This document shows positions 1 to 7,760 of a DNA stretch of 10,443 nucleotides, piece after piece. This DNA is from Candidatus Omnitrophota bacterium (lineage in GTDB: Bacteria; Omnitrophota; Omnitrophia; Omnitrophales; JACROU01): assembly GCA_016206875.1 (NCBI GenBank), contig JACQQR010000119.1:1-10443 (forward strand), in the 5' to 3' direction. Below the pieces are notes generated by a model, which had not been told where the DNA came from, did no database searches, and saw only the letters and a program-made list of their open reading frames with translations. Numbering within the stretch: position 1 is the first letter of the stretch; each line of letters starts with the position of its first letter. The position numbers and the translations under genes were made by a program.

Positions 1-2
1 CC

Positions 3-410
3 TTCATCCTCTCGCGGCTGATCGAGGGACATTTCCCGAATTATGAACAAGTAATTCCTAAATCCGAGAAAACAACAAGCACGGTAGACCGTGAGCAATT
101 GCTTTTAGCCGTCAAACGCGCATCTCTTTTGACGTCACCGGAGGCGCAATCAGTAAAAATTGATTTACTCAAGAATAAACTTTTGGTTTCTTCCCGCTCC
201 CCCAATATGGGCGAGGCACACGAGGAGCTCGAGGCGGAGCTTTCCGGAGAGGACCAAACGATAGGTTTTAATCCGGATTATCTTATGGACGTGCTTAAGA
301 ATTTGGATGTAGAAAAAGTGCAACTTTCCGTGCTCGGCCCCGACAAACCCGGGCTGGTGAAAGGGAAAAAGGATGCACTGCATGTGATCATGCCTATGCA
401 GCTCAATTAA
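3..410 (+). CDS. dnaN: DNA polymerase III beta subunit (sliding clamp), C-terminal part
   Basis: This is the last 135 codons of the ring-shaped clamp that tethers the replicative polymerase to DNA; the gene begins upstream of the window. The readable frame opens with FILSRLIEGHFPNYEQVIP, matching the conserved SRLI-G-FP-Y--V-P block that starts the third clamp domain. It continues through FNPDYLMDVLKNL (the usual N-YL-D-L segment) and ends HVIMPMQLN, close to the family's terminal VMPMRL. That C-terminal tail borders the pocket where polymerase, DciA-type proteins and other partners dock. The stop codon is at 408-410. Position upstream of a DUF721 gene and gyrB-gyrA is the classical dnaA-dnaN-gyrB-gyrA origin-proximal arrangement, although recF is missing here. 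Nothing in the visible part looks damaged. Identification is from sequence motifs and context together. Confidence 0.95.
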   Translation, partial: FILSRLIEGHFPNYEQVIPKSEKTTSTVDREQLLLAVKRASLLTSPEAQSVKIDLLKNKLLVSSRSPNMGEAHEELEAELSGEDQTIGFNPDYLMDVLKNLDVEKVQLSVLGPDKPGLVKGKKDALHVIMPMQLN

Positions 411-503
411 CAACTTATTGTGAAGGAAAACCGCTTAATTTGTAATTATTTAGCGTTCTCGAGTAAGCAAAGGCTATTGTCTTCTCCACGCGGCCCCTCT
501 CTT

Positions 504-536
504 TTTCCGCCTCAGGCGGATCCGCCGAGGCGGAAA
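504..536. repeat. Small palindrome 1 (tandem TCCGCC...GGCGGA hairpins)
   Basis: The 33 bp read as a 10-bp inverted repeat around a central GGCGGATCCGCC. Alternatively they are two tandem mini-hairpins, TCCGCCTCAGGCGGA (506-520) followed by TCCGCCGAGGCGGA (521-534). It sits inside the left copy of the larger inverted repeat, between CTCTCTT and GGGAGAGG. It resembles the short GC-rich palindromes dispersed in some uncultured-bacterial genomes. Whether it is dispersed in this genome cannot be seen from one window. Confidence 0.75.
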
Positions 537-595
537 GGGAGAGGGGGAGGGGTGAGGGTTTAAAATTTCGTGCCCTTTTCGCCACCTACCCTCAC

Positions 596-615
596 CCTGC
601 CTGCCGGCAGGCAGG
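596..615. repeat. Small palindrome 2 (perfect 20-bp, CCTGCCTGCC core arm)
   Basis: A perfect 20-bp palindrome whose half is CCTGCCTGCC. It interrupts the right copy of the larger repeat between CCCTCAC and CCTTAATCCC. Its sequence is unrelated to palindrome 1, and its insertion point in the host repeat is different. Confidence 0.8.
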
Positions 616-696
616 CCTTAATCCCTCTCCCTCTTGTGAGGGAGAGGGGCCGCGAAACTCAAATGGGCTAAACAAATTACCTTAATTTTGCCAATC

Positions 697-1173
697 ATGA
701 GCCGTAAATCAAAAGACGCGCCGCGGGGTTTTGCAAAAGCAGGGCAAGTGCTGCGTGGAATTTTCAAGGAACTGGAAAACCCGCGGCGGCTTCGCGAAGC
801 GCATCTTTTTGGGTTGTGGGAACAAATTGCCAGCGCGGAAATAAAAAAACGGGCCCGGCCCGAGCGGCTTGCCGGTACAACACTGTATGTAGCTGTTAGC
901 GAACCTGTTTGGGCATTTGAGCTTGCGTTGAAATACCGCAGAATGCTCCTTGCCGCATTCCAGCGGGAAGTGGGAAAAGAAAATCTAACCGATATTGTGT
1001 TTCATGCCGGCCGCAAAATCGAGTACAATCAGGCGACGAATTCCCCCGAAAAGCGTAACCCGCCCGCCCGTCCGGCAAGCGGGTCGCCCAGGCAGCGCGG
1101 GGATAAGGGAGCGTCCGGAAATTTCCAAATGCACCGCAAACAGGCATCTGCAGGGAGACAGGAATGGCAGTGA
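697..1173 (+). CDS. DUF721 / DciA-like protein, probable replicative-helicase loader or operator
   Basis: The product is 158 aa from ATG 697; a TTG at 688 in the same frame would add three residues. Neither start has a convincing Shine-Dalgarno, so the exact start is uncertain. Residues of about 10-105 match the DUF721 pattern: an N-terminal GQVLRGIFKELE helix, then LWEQIASAEIKKRARPERLAGTTLYVAVSEPVWAFELALKYRRMLLAAFQ. This is the W-(x)n-A...H/R-(x)n-G-L-V-V-S--W--EL pattern of DciA, which helps DnaB work at replication forks in bacteria lacking DnaC or DnaI. The last 45 residues or so are Pro/Arg/Lys/Ser-rich and look disordered. They are encoded by GC-rich DNA with an ACCCGC/GCGGGT inverted repeat (1058-1063 and 1079-1084). 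The gene overlaps gyrB by 10 bp, suggesting translational coupling. Position between dnaN and gyrB is typical of DUF721 genes. No gene symbol is given because function is inferred from family and place. Confidence 0.82.
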   Translation: MSRKSKDAPRGFAKAGQVLRGIFKELENPRRLREAHLFGLWEQIASAEIKKRARPERLAGTTLYVAVSEPVWAFELALKYRRMLLAAFQREVGKENLTDIVFHAGRKIEYNQATNSPEKRNPPARPASGSPRQRGDKGASGNFQMHRKQASAGRQEWQ

Positions 1174-3659
1174 CAACAAAACCAAAAAAATCCTCCAAAA
1201 ACAGGCAATCGGGCAGCCCGGCAAAAGCCAAATCAAATCGCAAAAGCGACTCCTCTTCTTACGACGCGACAAAAATACAAGTGCTTGAAGGCACAGAAGC
1301 TGTGCGCAAGCGTCCGGCCATGTACATCGGGGACACGACTTCACGCGGCTTGCATCATTTGGTGTATGAAGTTGTAGACAACTCTGTGGATGAAGCGCTA
1401 GGAGGATACTGCACGCACATCGAAGTGCTTCTCAACACCGATAACAGTGTTTCCGTGCTCGACAATGGCCGCGGGATCCCCGTTGATATGCACAAGACGG
1501 AAAAAAAATCGGCGCTTGAAGTGGTGATGACGGTGCTTCATGCCGGCGGGAAATTTGACGACAAGGCCTACCGGGTTTCCGGCGGTCTTCATGGCGTGGG
1601 CGTTTCCGTGACGAATGCGTTATCCGAGTGGTGTGAAGTAGAAGTGCGCCGCGACGGCAAGGTATACCATCAGAAGTACGAGCGCGGGAAGGTGAAGTCC
1701 CCGGTGAATGTGATCGGGAAATCGAAAGGTACGGGCACACAAGTAACGTTTAAACCCGACAAAGAAATATTCGAGAAAATAGAATTTAGTTTTGACGTGC
1801 TTTCCAACCGCCTGCGCGAGATGGCGTTCCTAAACCCCGGCCTGACCATTGATCTAAAGGATGAAGCCCATGAGAAAGAGGCCGCCTTTTTCTACAAAGG
1901 GGGCATTCGCGAATTTGTGGAATATCTCAACAAAAACAAAAACGCGCTTCACAAACAAATCATTTATTTCTCCAAACAAAAAGATCACATTTTCTGCGAG
2001 GTCGCCATGCAGTACAACGACGGCTATGCAGAAAACATTTTCACCTTCGCCAACAACATAAATACCGTGGAAGGCGGCACGCATTTGTCGGGCTTTAAGA
2101 CAGCGCTGACGCGAGCGGCCAATCAATACGCTAAATCGAAAGACTTGCTCAAAGGGCTTGAAGGCGGCCTTCAGGGAGAAGACATTCGCGAGGGCCTGAC
2201 GGCGGTGATCAGCGTCAAGATTCCGCAGCCGCAATTTGAAGGACAGACAAAAACAAAGCTGGGCAACGGCGAAGTAGAGGGTATTGTGGCTTCGCTGGTC
2301 AATGACAGTCTGCAAAGTTATTTCGGAGAGAATCCTTCCGTTGCGAACAAAATTATCGACAAGGCCGTAGTGGCGCTTCAGGCGCGCGAGGCGGCGCGCA
2401 AAGCGCGCGAGCTCACGCGGCGCAAAGGCGCGTTGGAGTCGGCCTCGCTGCCCGGAAAATTAGCCGACTGCTCCGACCGCGACCCAAAAAATTGCGAAAT
2501 TTATTTGGTCGAGGGCGACTCGGCAGGCGGTTCGGCCAAACAAGGCCGCGACCGGCGCTTCCAAGCCATCCTGCCTTTGAGGGGAAAGATCATTAACGTA
2601 GAAAAGGCGCGGCTTGACAAAATGCTTTCGAACGAAGAAATCCGGACGATGATCACGGCGATTGGCACCGGTGTAGGCGACCAGGATTTTGATCTGGCGA
2701 AGATCCGTTACGGGAAAATAATCATCATGACCGACGCCGACGTAGACGGCTCGCATATCCGCACACTGCTGCTCACTTTTTTCTACCGTCAAATGAAGCG
2801 GCTGATTGAAAACGGCCACGTGTACATTGCCCAGCCGCAGATTTATAAAATCAAAAAAGGGAAGCGCGAAGAATATGTGGACACCGAAGAACGAATGAAC
2901 GCAATGCTTCTTGAGATGGGTTCCGAAGGGCTTGAGGTGACAGCCATCGGCAAGAAGAAGAAGTTTTCGGACAAAGAGTTAAATGAAGTACTGGCCATCG
3001 CCTCAGAAGTAGACCGGCAGCAAAAAAGCATTCAAAGGAAAGGCGTCGATTTTGACAAGTACATTGAAGCCGGTGACCCGGCCAAAGGGAAGCTGCCGGC
3101 TTATTTAGTGCGGCTTGGCGCAGTCGACAAATTTCTTTTTACAGACACAGAACTGGCTGCGTTCACGAAAGCCAAAGAAAAGGAAGAGGGCAAAGAATTA
3201 GAGCTGAAGACACGCGGGGCCGGCGGAGGCAACGGCGCAAAAGACGGCCTGGAAATCATGGAAATTTTTGAATCGCATGAGCTGGAGAAGCTCAATAAAA
3301 AACTGGAAAAATACAGTCTTTCGCTCGAAGAATTTCACGAAGGGGAAAAACCGCTTTTTGAAATTTCTGCCGGCAAAAAGATCATTCAGGCCAAAACGCT
3401 GCGGCAGGCGTTGGAGACGGTGCGACATTTGGGCAAAGAAGGCATTCACTTGCAGCGCTACAAAGGCTTGGGTGAAATGAACCCCACGCAGCTTTGGGAA
3501 ACCACGATGGACCCGGTGCGCCGCACGCTTCTGCGCGTCACACTGGAAGACGCCGTTTCAGCCGACGCAATTTTTTCTATATTAATGGGCGACCAGGTGG
3601 AGCCGCGGCGCGAATTCATTGAGCGCCACGCGAAAGCGGTAAGGAATTTGGATATTTAA
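1164..3659 (+). CDS. gyrB: DNA gyrase subunit B
   Basis: ATPase and TOPRIM subunit of gyrase (A2B2), which introduces negative supercoils. The 831 aa carry the full motif set. In the GHKL ATPase domain these are EVVDN (catalytic E69, Mg-binding N73), DNGRGIP 100-106, GGLHGVGVSVTNALS 140-154 and the ATP-lid/transducer lysine loop QTKTKLGN 361-368. In TOPRIM they are LVEGDSAGG (E450) and TDADVDGSH (D524, D526). The tail has RYKGLGEMNP 765-774 and MDPVRRTLLRV. Between about 570 and 760 there is a charged insertion of roughly 190 residues, as in the ~804-aa E. coli-type GyrB and absent from the ~640-aa Gram-positive type. About 30 Lys/Ser-rich residues precede the usual start of the domain (SSYDATKIQVLEG). 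ATG 1164 is chosen because AGGGAGA at 1152-1158 is correctly spaced and no other Met precedes the domain. The gene overlaps the DUF721 gene by 10 bp and runs into gyrA. Confidence 0.98.
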   Translation: MAVTTKPKKSSKNRQSGSPAKAKSNRKSDSSSYDATKIQVLEGTEAVRKRPAMYIGDTTSRGLHHLVYEVVDNSVDEALGGYCTHIEVLLNTDNSVSVLDNGRGIPVDMHKTEKKSALEVVMTVLHAGGKFDDKAYRVSGGLHGVGVSVTNALSEWCEVEVRRDGKVYHQKYERGKVKSPVNVIGKSKGTGTQVTFKPDKEIFEKIEFSFDVLSNRLREMAFLNPGLTIDLKDEAHEKEAAFFYKGGIREFVEYLNKNKNALHKQIIYFSKQKDHIFCEVAMQYNDGYAENIFTFANNINTVEGGTHLSGFKTALTRAANQYAKSKDLLKGLEGGLQGEDIREGLTAVISVKIPQPQFEGQTKTKLGNGEVEGIVASLVNDSLQSYFGENPSVANKIIDKAVVALQAREAARKARELTRRKGALESASLPGKLADCSDRDPKNCEIYLVEGDSAGGSAKQGRDRRFQAILPLRGKIINVEKARLDKMLSNEEIRTMITAIGTGVGDQDFDLAKIRYGKIIIMTDADVDGSHIRTLLLTFFYRQMKRLIENGHVYIAQPQIYKIKKGKREEYVDTEERMNAMLLEMGSEGLEVTAIGKKKKFSDKELNEVLAIASEVDRQQKSIQRKGVDFDKYIEAGDPAKGKLPAYLVRLGAVDKFLFTDTELAAFTKAKEKEEGKELELKTRGAGGGNGAKDGLEIMEIFESHELEKLNKKLEKYSLSLEEFHEGEKPLFEISAGKKIIQAKTLRQALETVRHLGKEGIHLQRYKGLGEMNPTQLWETTMDPVRRTLLRVTLEDAVSADAIFSILMGDQVEPRREFIERHAKAVRNLDI

Positions 3660-3668
3660 ATGAGGAAA

Positions 3669-3674
3669 GAGGAG
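3669..3674 (+). promoter_or_regulatory. Strong Shine-Dalgarno fixing the TTG start of gyrA
   Basis: GAGGAG lies seven bases before TTG 3682. An ATG at 3660 is out of frame and opens only a 14-codon reading frame. The strong ribosome site compensates for the weak TTG initiator and decides the gyrA start. Confidence 0.8.
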
Positions 3675-3681
3675 AATTCTT

Positions 3682-6240
3682 TTGGCAGACCAGAAAGAAA
3701 ATAACCCGGAAAAAAACGCCGGCAATCCGGCGGAAGACAAAAGCTCGCTTTTCCCGTCGCAAAGCATATACGCTCTCACCGAGCGCGTACTGCCTGTGCC
3801 CGTTGAAGTGGAGATGAAAAACTCCTACATCGATTACGCAATGAGTGTGATTGTGGGCCGTGCGCTGCCCGACGTGCGCGATGGGCTCAAGCCCGTGCAC
3901 CGCCGCATTCTCTATGCAATGAGTGAACTGGGCTTGGAGCACACCAAACCCTACAAAAAGTCGGCGCGTATTGTCGGAGAGGTGCTTGGCAAGTACCACC
4001 CGCACGGCGACACGGCTGTGTACGACACGCTGGTGCGCATGGTGCAAAGCTTTTCGCTTCGCTATCCGCTGGTGGAAGGCCAGGGCAACTTTGGCTCTGT
4101 AGACGGCGACAATGCCGCGGCCATGCGTTACACCGAAGCGCGCCTCGCCGCCATCACCGACGAAATTTTGGGCGACATCGATAAAGACACGGTTGATTTT
4201 CAGCCGAACTTCGATGAATCGCTTGTAGAGCCCAAACTAATGCCGGCCAAAATTCCGAATCTTTTGATCAACGGATCCACCGGGATTGCCGTGGGCATGG
4301 CCACCAACATTCCGCCGCACAATCTGTCTGAAGTGGTCGACGCCATGAACGCCCTCATCGATGACCCTGAGCTTACCGTAAAAGATTTGACGAAATACAT
4401 TAAAGGCCCCGACTTTCCCACCGGCGGCCTCATTTGCGGGCGCGACGGCATTAAAAATGCGTACGAAACCGGCCGCGGCCGCATCGTGGTGCGCGCCAAA
4501 GCGCAGTTTGAAAAAGCCAAGTCCACACGCTCCAAAGATGCCATCGTTGTCACTGAAATTCCGTATCAAGTCAACAAGGCCTCGCTGATTGAAAGCATTG
4601 CGGCGCTCGTAGAAGACAAAAAGGTGGAAGGCATTTACGACATCCGCGACGAATCCGACCGCGAAGGGATGCGCATCGTCATCGAACTGAAGAAAGACGA
4701 AAACGAAGAGCTGATCTTAAACCAACTCTATAAGCACACGCAGATGCAGGAAACTTTCGGTGTCATCATGCTTGCGCTGGTGGATGGCGAGCCGCGCGTC
4801 CTCACCTTAAAAGAAATGCTGCAGTATTTCATCAACCACCGCGTGGATGTGGTCGTGCGGCGCACCAAATTCGAACTCGACAAAGCGGAGAAGCGGGCGC
4901 ACATCCTCGAAGGCTTGAAAATCGCCATCGCCAATCTCGATAAAATCATCAAAACCATTCGCGCGGCCAAAAATCCGGATGACGCCAAAGCCGCTTTAGT
5001 CACCAATTTCAAATTCACAGAAGTCCAGGCCAAAGCCATTTTGGAGATGCAGCTCCAGCGCCTTACGGCCCTTGAGCGCGAAAAAATCGAAGAAGAATAT
5101 TTAGAGCTCATCAAAAAAATTGAATACTACAAAGCCGTTTTAAAATCGCGCCAGAAAGTTTTAGACATCGTGAAAACCGAATCCGCGGAAATCCGGAAAA
5201 AATACGGCGATGAGCGCCTCACGCAAGTGGTGAAAGATGAAACCGATATCGATATCGAAGACTTGATCCGCGAAGAAGAAGTGCTTATTACCATGTCGCA
5301 TGCCGGCTACATCAAGCGCATCCCTGTTTCCATGTACCGCAAACAGCGCCGCGGCGGCAAAGGCGTTACCGGCGGCGGCATGAAGGACGAAGAAGACTTT
5401 ATGGAGCATCTTTTCCTTTGCTCTACGCACGACACGCTCATGTTTTTCACCAATAAAGGGCGCTGCTACTGGAAAAAGGCGTACGAAATTCCGCAGGCCT
5501 CGCGCGTTGCCAAAGGCAAAGCCGTTGTTAACGTGCTCTCGCTTGGCGAAAACGAAACCATCGCCACCATGCTTCAGGTGAAAGAATTCGACGACAAACA
5601 TTACCTGGTCATGGCCACTAAAAACGGCACGATTAAAAAAACCAATTTAGTCGCCTATTCGCATCCGCGCGCCACCGGCGTTCAGGCGATCAAGCTGCGT
5701 GATAAAGATGAGCTGGTAAGCGCGAAGATCACGGCGGGCAAGGACCAAATTTTTATCGCCACGAAAGAAGGCCAGGCCATTCGCTTTCCGGAGCGTGACG
5801 CGCGCGAAATGGGCCGCACCGCCTCCGGGGTCAGGGGCATACGTCTCGATAAAAAAGACGAAGTCATTGCCATGGAAATCGTTAATGAGAAAGACACGGC
5901 GCTTACGGTCACCAGCCGCGGCTACGGTAAAAAAACCGATTACGGTGAATACCGCCTGCAGTCGCGCGGCGGCAAAGGCGTTATCAACATTAAGTCAACG
6001 GATAAAAATGGGCATGTGGTCAACGTGCTCACCGTCAGCGAAGAAGACGAAGTGGTATTTGTCACCACCGGCGGCATGGTGGTGCGGACACCGGTAAATC
6101 AAATTCGCACCACGGGCCGTAATGCGCAAGGCGTACGCGTCATCGCGCTCAAAGACAAACAAGAACTTTCCACGTGCGCGCGCGTCGTGGCCAAAGAAGA
6201 TGAAGAAGGCGGCGAAAATCTTCCCGAAGACGAAGAGTAG
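3682..6240 (+). CDS. gyrA: DNA gyrase subunit A
   Basis: Breakage-reunion subunit of gyrase, 852 aa. The N-terminal tail of about 40 residues is polar and precedes PVEVEMKNSYIDYAMSVIVGRALPDVRDGLKPVHRRILYAM, the family's opening block. The winged-helix site has KYHPHGDTAVYDT 104-116 and AAAMRYTEARL with catalytic Tyr150 (E. coli Y122). The residue matching E. coli Ser83 is Thr111, and Asp87 is conserved as Asp115. Thr there occurs naturally in some wild-type GyrAs and is not by itself evidence of resistance. A coiled-coil arm runs at roughly 380-510. The C-terminal pinwheel starts near 530 and contains the GyrA box QRRGGKG at 555-561, required for DNA wrapping. A degenerate second box, QSRGGKG, is at 760-766. 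The end is acidic (EDEEGGENLPEDEE), like regulatory tails in other GyrAs. The TTG start is 22 nt after gyrB, so the pair is almost certainly co-transcribed. Confidence 0.98.
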   Translation: MADQKENNPEKNAGNPAEDKSSLFPSQSIYALTERVLPVPVEVEMKNSYIDYAMSVIVGRALPDVRDGLKPVHRRILYAMSELGLEHTKPYKKSARIVGEVLGKYHPHGDTAVYDTLVRMVQSFSLRYPLVEGQGNFGSVDGDNAAAMRYTEARLAAITDEILGDIDKDTVDFQPNFDESLVEPKLMPAKIPNLLINGSTGIAVGMATNIPPHNLSEVVDAMNALIDDPELTVKDLTKYIKGPDFPTGGLICGRDGIKNAYETGRGRIVVRAKAQFEKAKSTRSKDAIVVTEIPYQVNKASLIESIAALVEDKKVEGIYDIRDESDREGMRIVIELKKDENEELILNQLYKHTQMQETFGVIMLALVDGEPRVLTLKEMLQYFINHRVDVVVRRTKFELDKAEKRAHILEGLKIAIANLDKIIKTIRAAKNPDDAKAALVTNFKFTEVQAKAILEMQLQRLTALEREKIEEEYLELIKKIEYYKAVLKSRQKVLDIVKTESAEIRKKYGDERLTQVVKDETDIDIEDLIREEEVLITMSHAGYIKRIPVSMYRKQRRGGKGVTGGGMKDEEDFMEHLFLCSTHDTLMFFTNKGRCYWKKAYEIPQASRVAKGKAVVNVLSLGENETIATMLQVKEFDDKHYLVMATKNGTIKKTNLVAYSHPRATGVQAIKLRDKDELVSAKITAGKDQIFIATKEGQAIRFPERDAREMGRTASGVRGIRLDKKDEVIAMEIVNEKDTALTVTSRGYGKKTDYGEYRLQSRGGKGVINIKSTDKNGHVVNVLTVSEEDEVVFVTTGGMVVRTPVNQIRTTGRNAQGVRVIALKDKQELSTCARVVAKEDEEGGENLPEDEE

Positions 6241-6257
6241 CCCGCTTTTTTAATCCC

Positions 6258-7514
6258 ATGCTCGATTTAAAACTTCTGCGTGAAAATCCGGAGAAAATTA
6301 AAGAAGGCCTCAGGGCCAAAAACAGCACGCTTGAACTGGATGACATTCTCCGGCTCGATGAAACGCGTCGCACGCTGATCCAAGAAACTGAATCGTTAAA
6401 ATCCCTGCGCAACAAAGCCAACGAAGAAATCTCCGCGCTCAAACGCTCCGGCCAAAGTGCCGACGCCAAAGTAGGGGAAATGAAAACGCTTTCTGCGCGC
6501 ATTGCGGAGCTGGATACGCAAGGCGCAAAAGTGGATGAAGAACTTTTCTCCAAACTGCACTACCTTCCCAATCCGCCGCATGAATCCGTTCCGCGCGGCG
6601 GGCCCAGCGAAAATAAAATTGTGAAAGAATGGGGCACGCTTGAGCCCAAATTTTTAAAGTCGGCCCAGCCGCGCACGCATGTGGAACTCTCGGAATCGCT
6701 GGGCTGGATTTCCTCGGCCAAAGGCGCCAAGCTGACGGGAAGCGGATGGCTGTACTATCAAGGCATGGGTGCCCGACTTGAGCGGGCCCTAATCAATTTC
6801 ATGCTCGACCTGCACACCCGCGAGCACGGCTATGAAGAAGTTTCCCCGCCTTTTATCGTAAGCCGCCAAACCATGACCGGCACGGGCCAGCTTCCGAAAA
6901 TGGAAGAAGATATGTACCGCTTGCGTGATGAAGATTTTTTTCTCATCCCCACTGCCGAAGTACCGGTGACCAATGCCCTTCGCGATGCAGTATTGAAAGC
7001 AGAAGAACTGCCAAAAAAATTTGTGGCCTACACGCCTTGCTTTCGACGCGAGGCCGGCTCGTATGGGAAAGACACCAAGGGCCTGGCGCGCATTCATCAA
7101 TTTGACAAAGTGGAGCTGGTGAAATTTGCCAAGCCCGAAAATTCTTACGACGAATTAGAAAGCCTCCGCGCCGATGCCGAGCGAGTGCTTCAACTACTCG
7201 GCCTGCCGTATCGCGTAGTGTTACTCGCCTCGGGCGACTTAAGCTTTGCCGCAGCAAAATGTTATGATTTAGAAGTGTGGGCGCCGGGGTCCGAGAAATG
7301 GTTTGAAGTCTCGAGCTGTTCTAATTTTGAAGATTTTCAAGCCCGCCGTATTAATGTAAAATTCAAAAGAGGCCACACTGCAAAACCAGAACTCGTGCAC
7401 ACGTTAAATGGCTCGGGGGTGGCCCTGCCCCGCACGGTCATCGGCATTCTGGAGAATTTTCAGAAAGATGACGGGACTATTCAAATCCCGGAAGTGTTGC
7501 AGAAATATCTGTGA
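6258..7514 (+). CDS. serS: Seryl-tRNA synthetase
   Basis: Class II aminoacyl-tRNA synthetase that charges tRNA-Ser (and tRNA-Sec where present) with serine in the cytoplasm. At 418 aa it has the normal bacterial length. It begins MLDLKLLRENPEKIKEGL, the family's standard start. An antiparallel coiled-coil arm at about 25-105 grips the long variable arm of tRNA-Ser. The catalytic core has TAEVPVTN 232-239, motif 2 FRREAGSYGKDTKGLARIHQFDKVE at 262-286 and motif 3 NGSGVALPRTVIGILENFQ at 384-402. It ends IQIPEVLQKYL, as in other SerRS. ATG 6258 has no obvious Shine-Dalgarno but lies only 17 nt after the gyrA stop, so read-through coupling from gyrA is likely. The next gene downstream is its own substrate, tRNA-Ser. 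Confidence 0.98.
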   Translation: MLDLKLLRENPEKIKEGLRAKNSTLELDDILRLDETRRTLIQETESLKSLRNKANEEISALKRSGQSADAKVGEMKTLSARIAELDTQGAKVDEELFSKLHYLPNPPHESVPRGGPSENKIVKEWGTLEPKFLKSAQPRTHVELSESLGWISSAKGAKLTGSGWLYYQGMGARLERALINFMLDLHTREHGYEEVSPPFIVSRQTMTGTGQLPKMEEDMYRLRDEDFFLIPTAEVPVTNALRDAVLKAEELPKKFVAYTPCFRREAGSYGKDTKGLARIHQFDKVELVKFAKPENSYDELESLRADAERVLQLLGLPYRVVLLASGDLSFAAAKCYDLEVWAPGSEKWFEVSSCSNFEDFQARRINVKFKRGHTAKPELVHTLNGSGVALPRTVIGILENFQKDDGTIQIPEVLQKYL

Positions 7515-7564
7515 GATACGGCTGATGGCAAAAACGTGCGGGTATTTTCTTTCGATTTTCGACT

Positions 7565-7601
7565 AGTACCGCAAAACATTTGATTTTGGGGATGCGGTAC
7601 T
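7565..7601. repeat. 9-bp perfect inverted repeat downstream of serS
   Basis: AGTACCGCA at 7565-7573 pairs with TGCGGTACT at 7593-7601 around a 19-nt loop. It sits 50 nt after the serS stop. It could stabilise the mRNA end or be a protein-binding site; nothing in the sequence decides this. Confidence 0.5.
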
Positions 7602-7613
7602 GTACGGTTTGCC

Positions 7614-7640
7614 AATGGGCTACGCCCATTTTCGATTGTT
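7614..7640 (+). terminator. Possible weak terminator hairpin after serS
   Basis: AATGGGC (7614-7620) and GCCCATT (7624-7630) form a 7-bp stem with a 3-nt loop, followed by TTCGATTGTT. The T-tract is poor, so this is only a candidate for an end to the gyrB-gyrA-serS transcript before the tRNA gene. Confidence 0.35.
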
Positions 7641-7646
7641 ATGCCG

Positions 7647-7652
7647 TATACT
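7647..7652 (+). promoter_or_regulatory. Possible -10 element for tRNA-Ser
   Basis: TATACT lies 14 nt before the tRNA 5' end, placing a start site about 7-8 nt upstream of the mature tRNA. No good -35 hexamer is found 16-18 bp upstream. The tRNA may instead be processed from the serS transcript. Confidence 0.35.
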
Positions 7653-7666
7653 AGTAACTGCTTTTC

Positions 7667-7760
7667 GGAGGGGTCGCATAGCGGCCTAGTGCGGCGGTTT
7701 GCTAAACCGCTGTGGCGTTGAAAAGCGCCACCGGGAGTTCAAATCTCCCCCCCTCCGCCA
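7667..7760 (+). tRNA. tRNA-Ser (anticodon GCT)
   Basis: A complete cloverleaf can be read. The acceptor stem is GGAGGGG (7667-7673) with CCCCTCC (7750-7756). The D arm is closed by GCA/TGC. The anticodon stem is GCGGT/ACCGC around loop TTGCTAA, with anticodon GCT at 7701-7703, which reads AGC and AGU. The long variable arm (TGGCG/CGCCA, 7711-7732) is characteristic of class II tRNAs such as Ser. The T arm is GGGAG-TTCAAAT-CTCCC (7733-7749). The discriminator is G7757, as expected for serine, and CCA (7758-7760) is encoded in the gene. It lies 152 bp after serS, whose coiled coil recognises that variable arm. Confidence 0.96.

Larger units (their letters stand above)
489..654. repeat. Composite inverted repeat containing two different small palindromes
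   Basis: The outer ends form a perfect 13-bp inverted repeat (489-501 with 642-654, core CGCGGCCCCTCTC). Inside, the left half carries GGGAGAGGGGGAGGGGTGAGGG (537-558 approximately) and the right half its near reverse complement CCCTCAC...CCTTAATCCCTCTCCC. This looks like two inverted copies of one C/G-rich repeat. The left copy is interrupted at 504-536 by a palindrome with 10-bp outer arms (TTTCCGCCTC / GAGGCGGAAA). The right copy is interrupted at 596-615 by a perfect 20-bp palindrome. Removing either palindrome improves the match between the two copies. There is no ORF. As RNA the region would fold strongly and might attenuate or terminate dnaN transcription, but no clear U-tract follows. 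Confidence 0.8.

Noticed and set aside
896..1344. Long minus-strand reading frames over the DUF721/gyrB junction
   Set aside because: They mirror GC-rich coding sequence of real genes, have no ribosome sites and resemble no protein family.
3660..3704. Small gene between gyrB and gyrA starting ATG 3660
   Set aside because: It is only 14 codons and overlaps the strong Shine-Dalgarno and TTG start of gyrA in another frame.
4012..4026. GyrA Thr at the Ser83-equivalent position as a quinolone-resistance mutation
   Set aside because: Thr is the natural residue there in some susceptible bacteria, and Asp115 (the Asp87 equivalent) is conserved.
7740..7760. tRNA-Ser 3' end as a phage/integrative-element attachment site
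   Set aside because: No second copy of the tRNA 3' end is visible in the window beyond GCCA, and no integrase is present.
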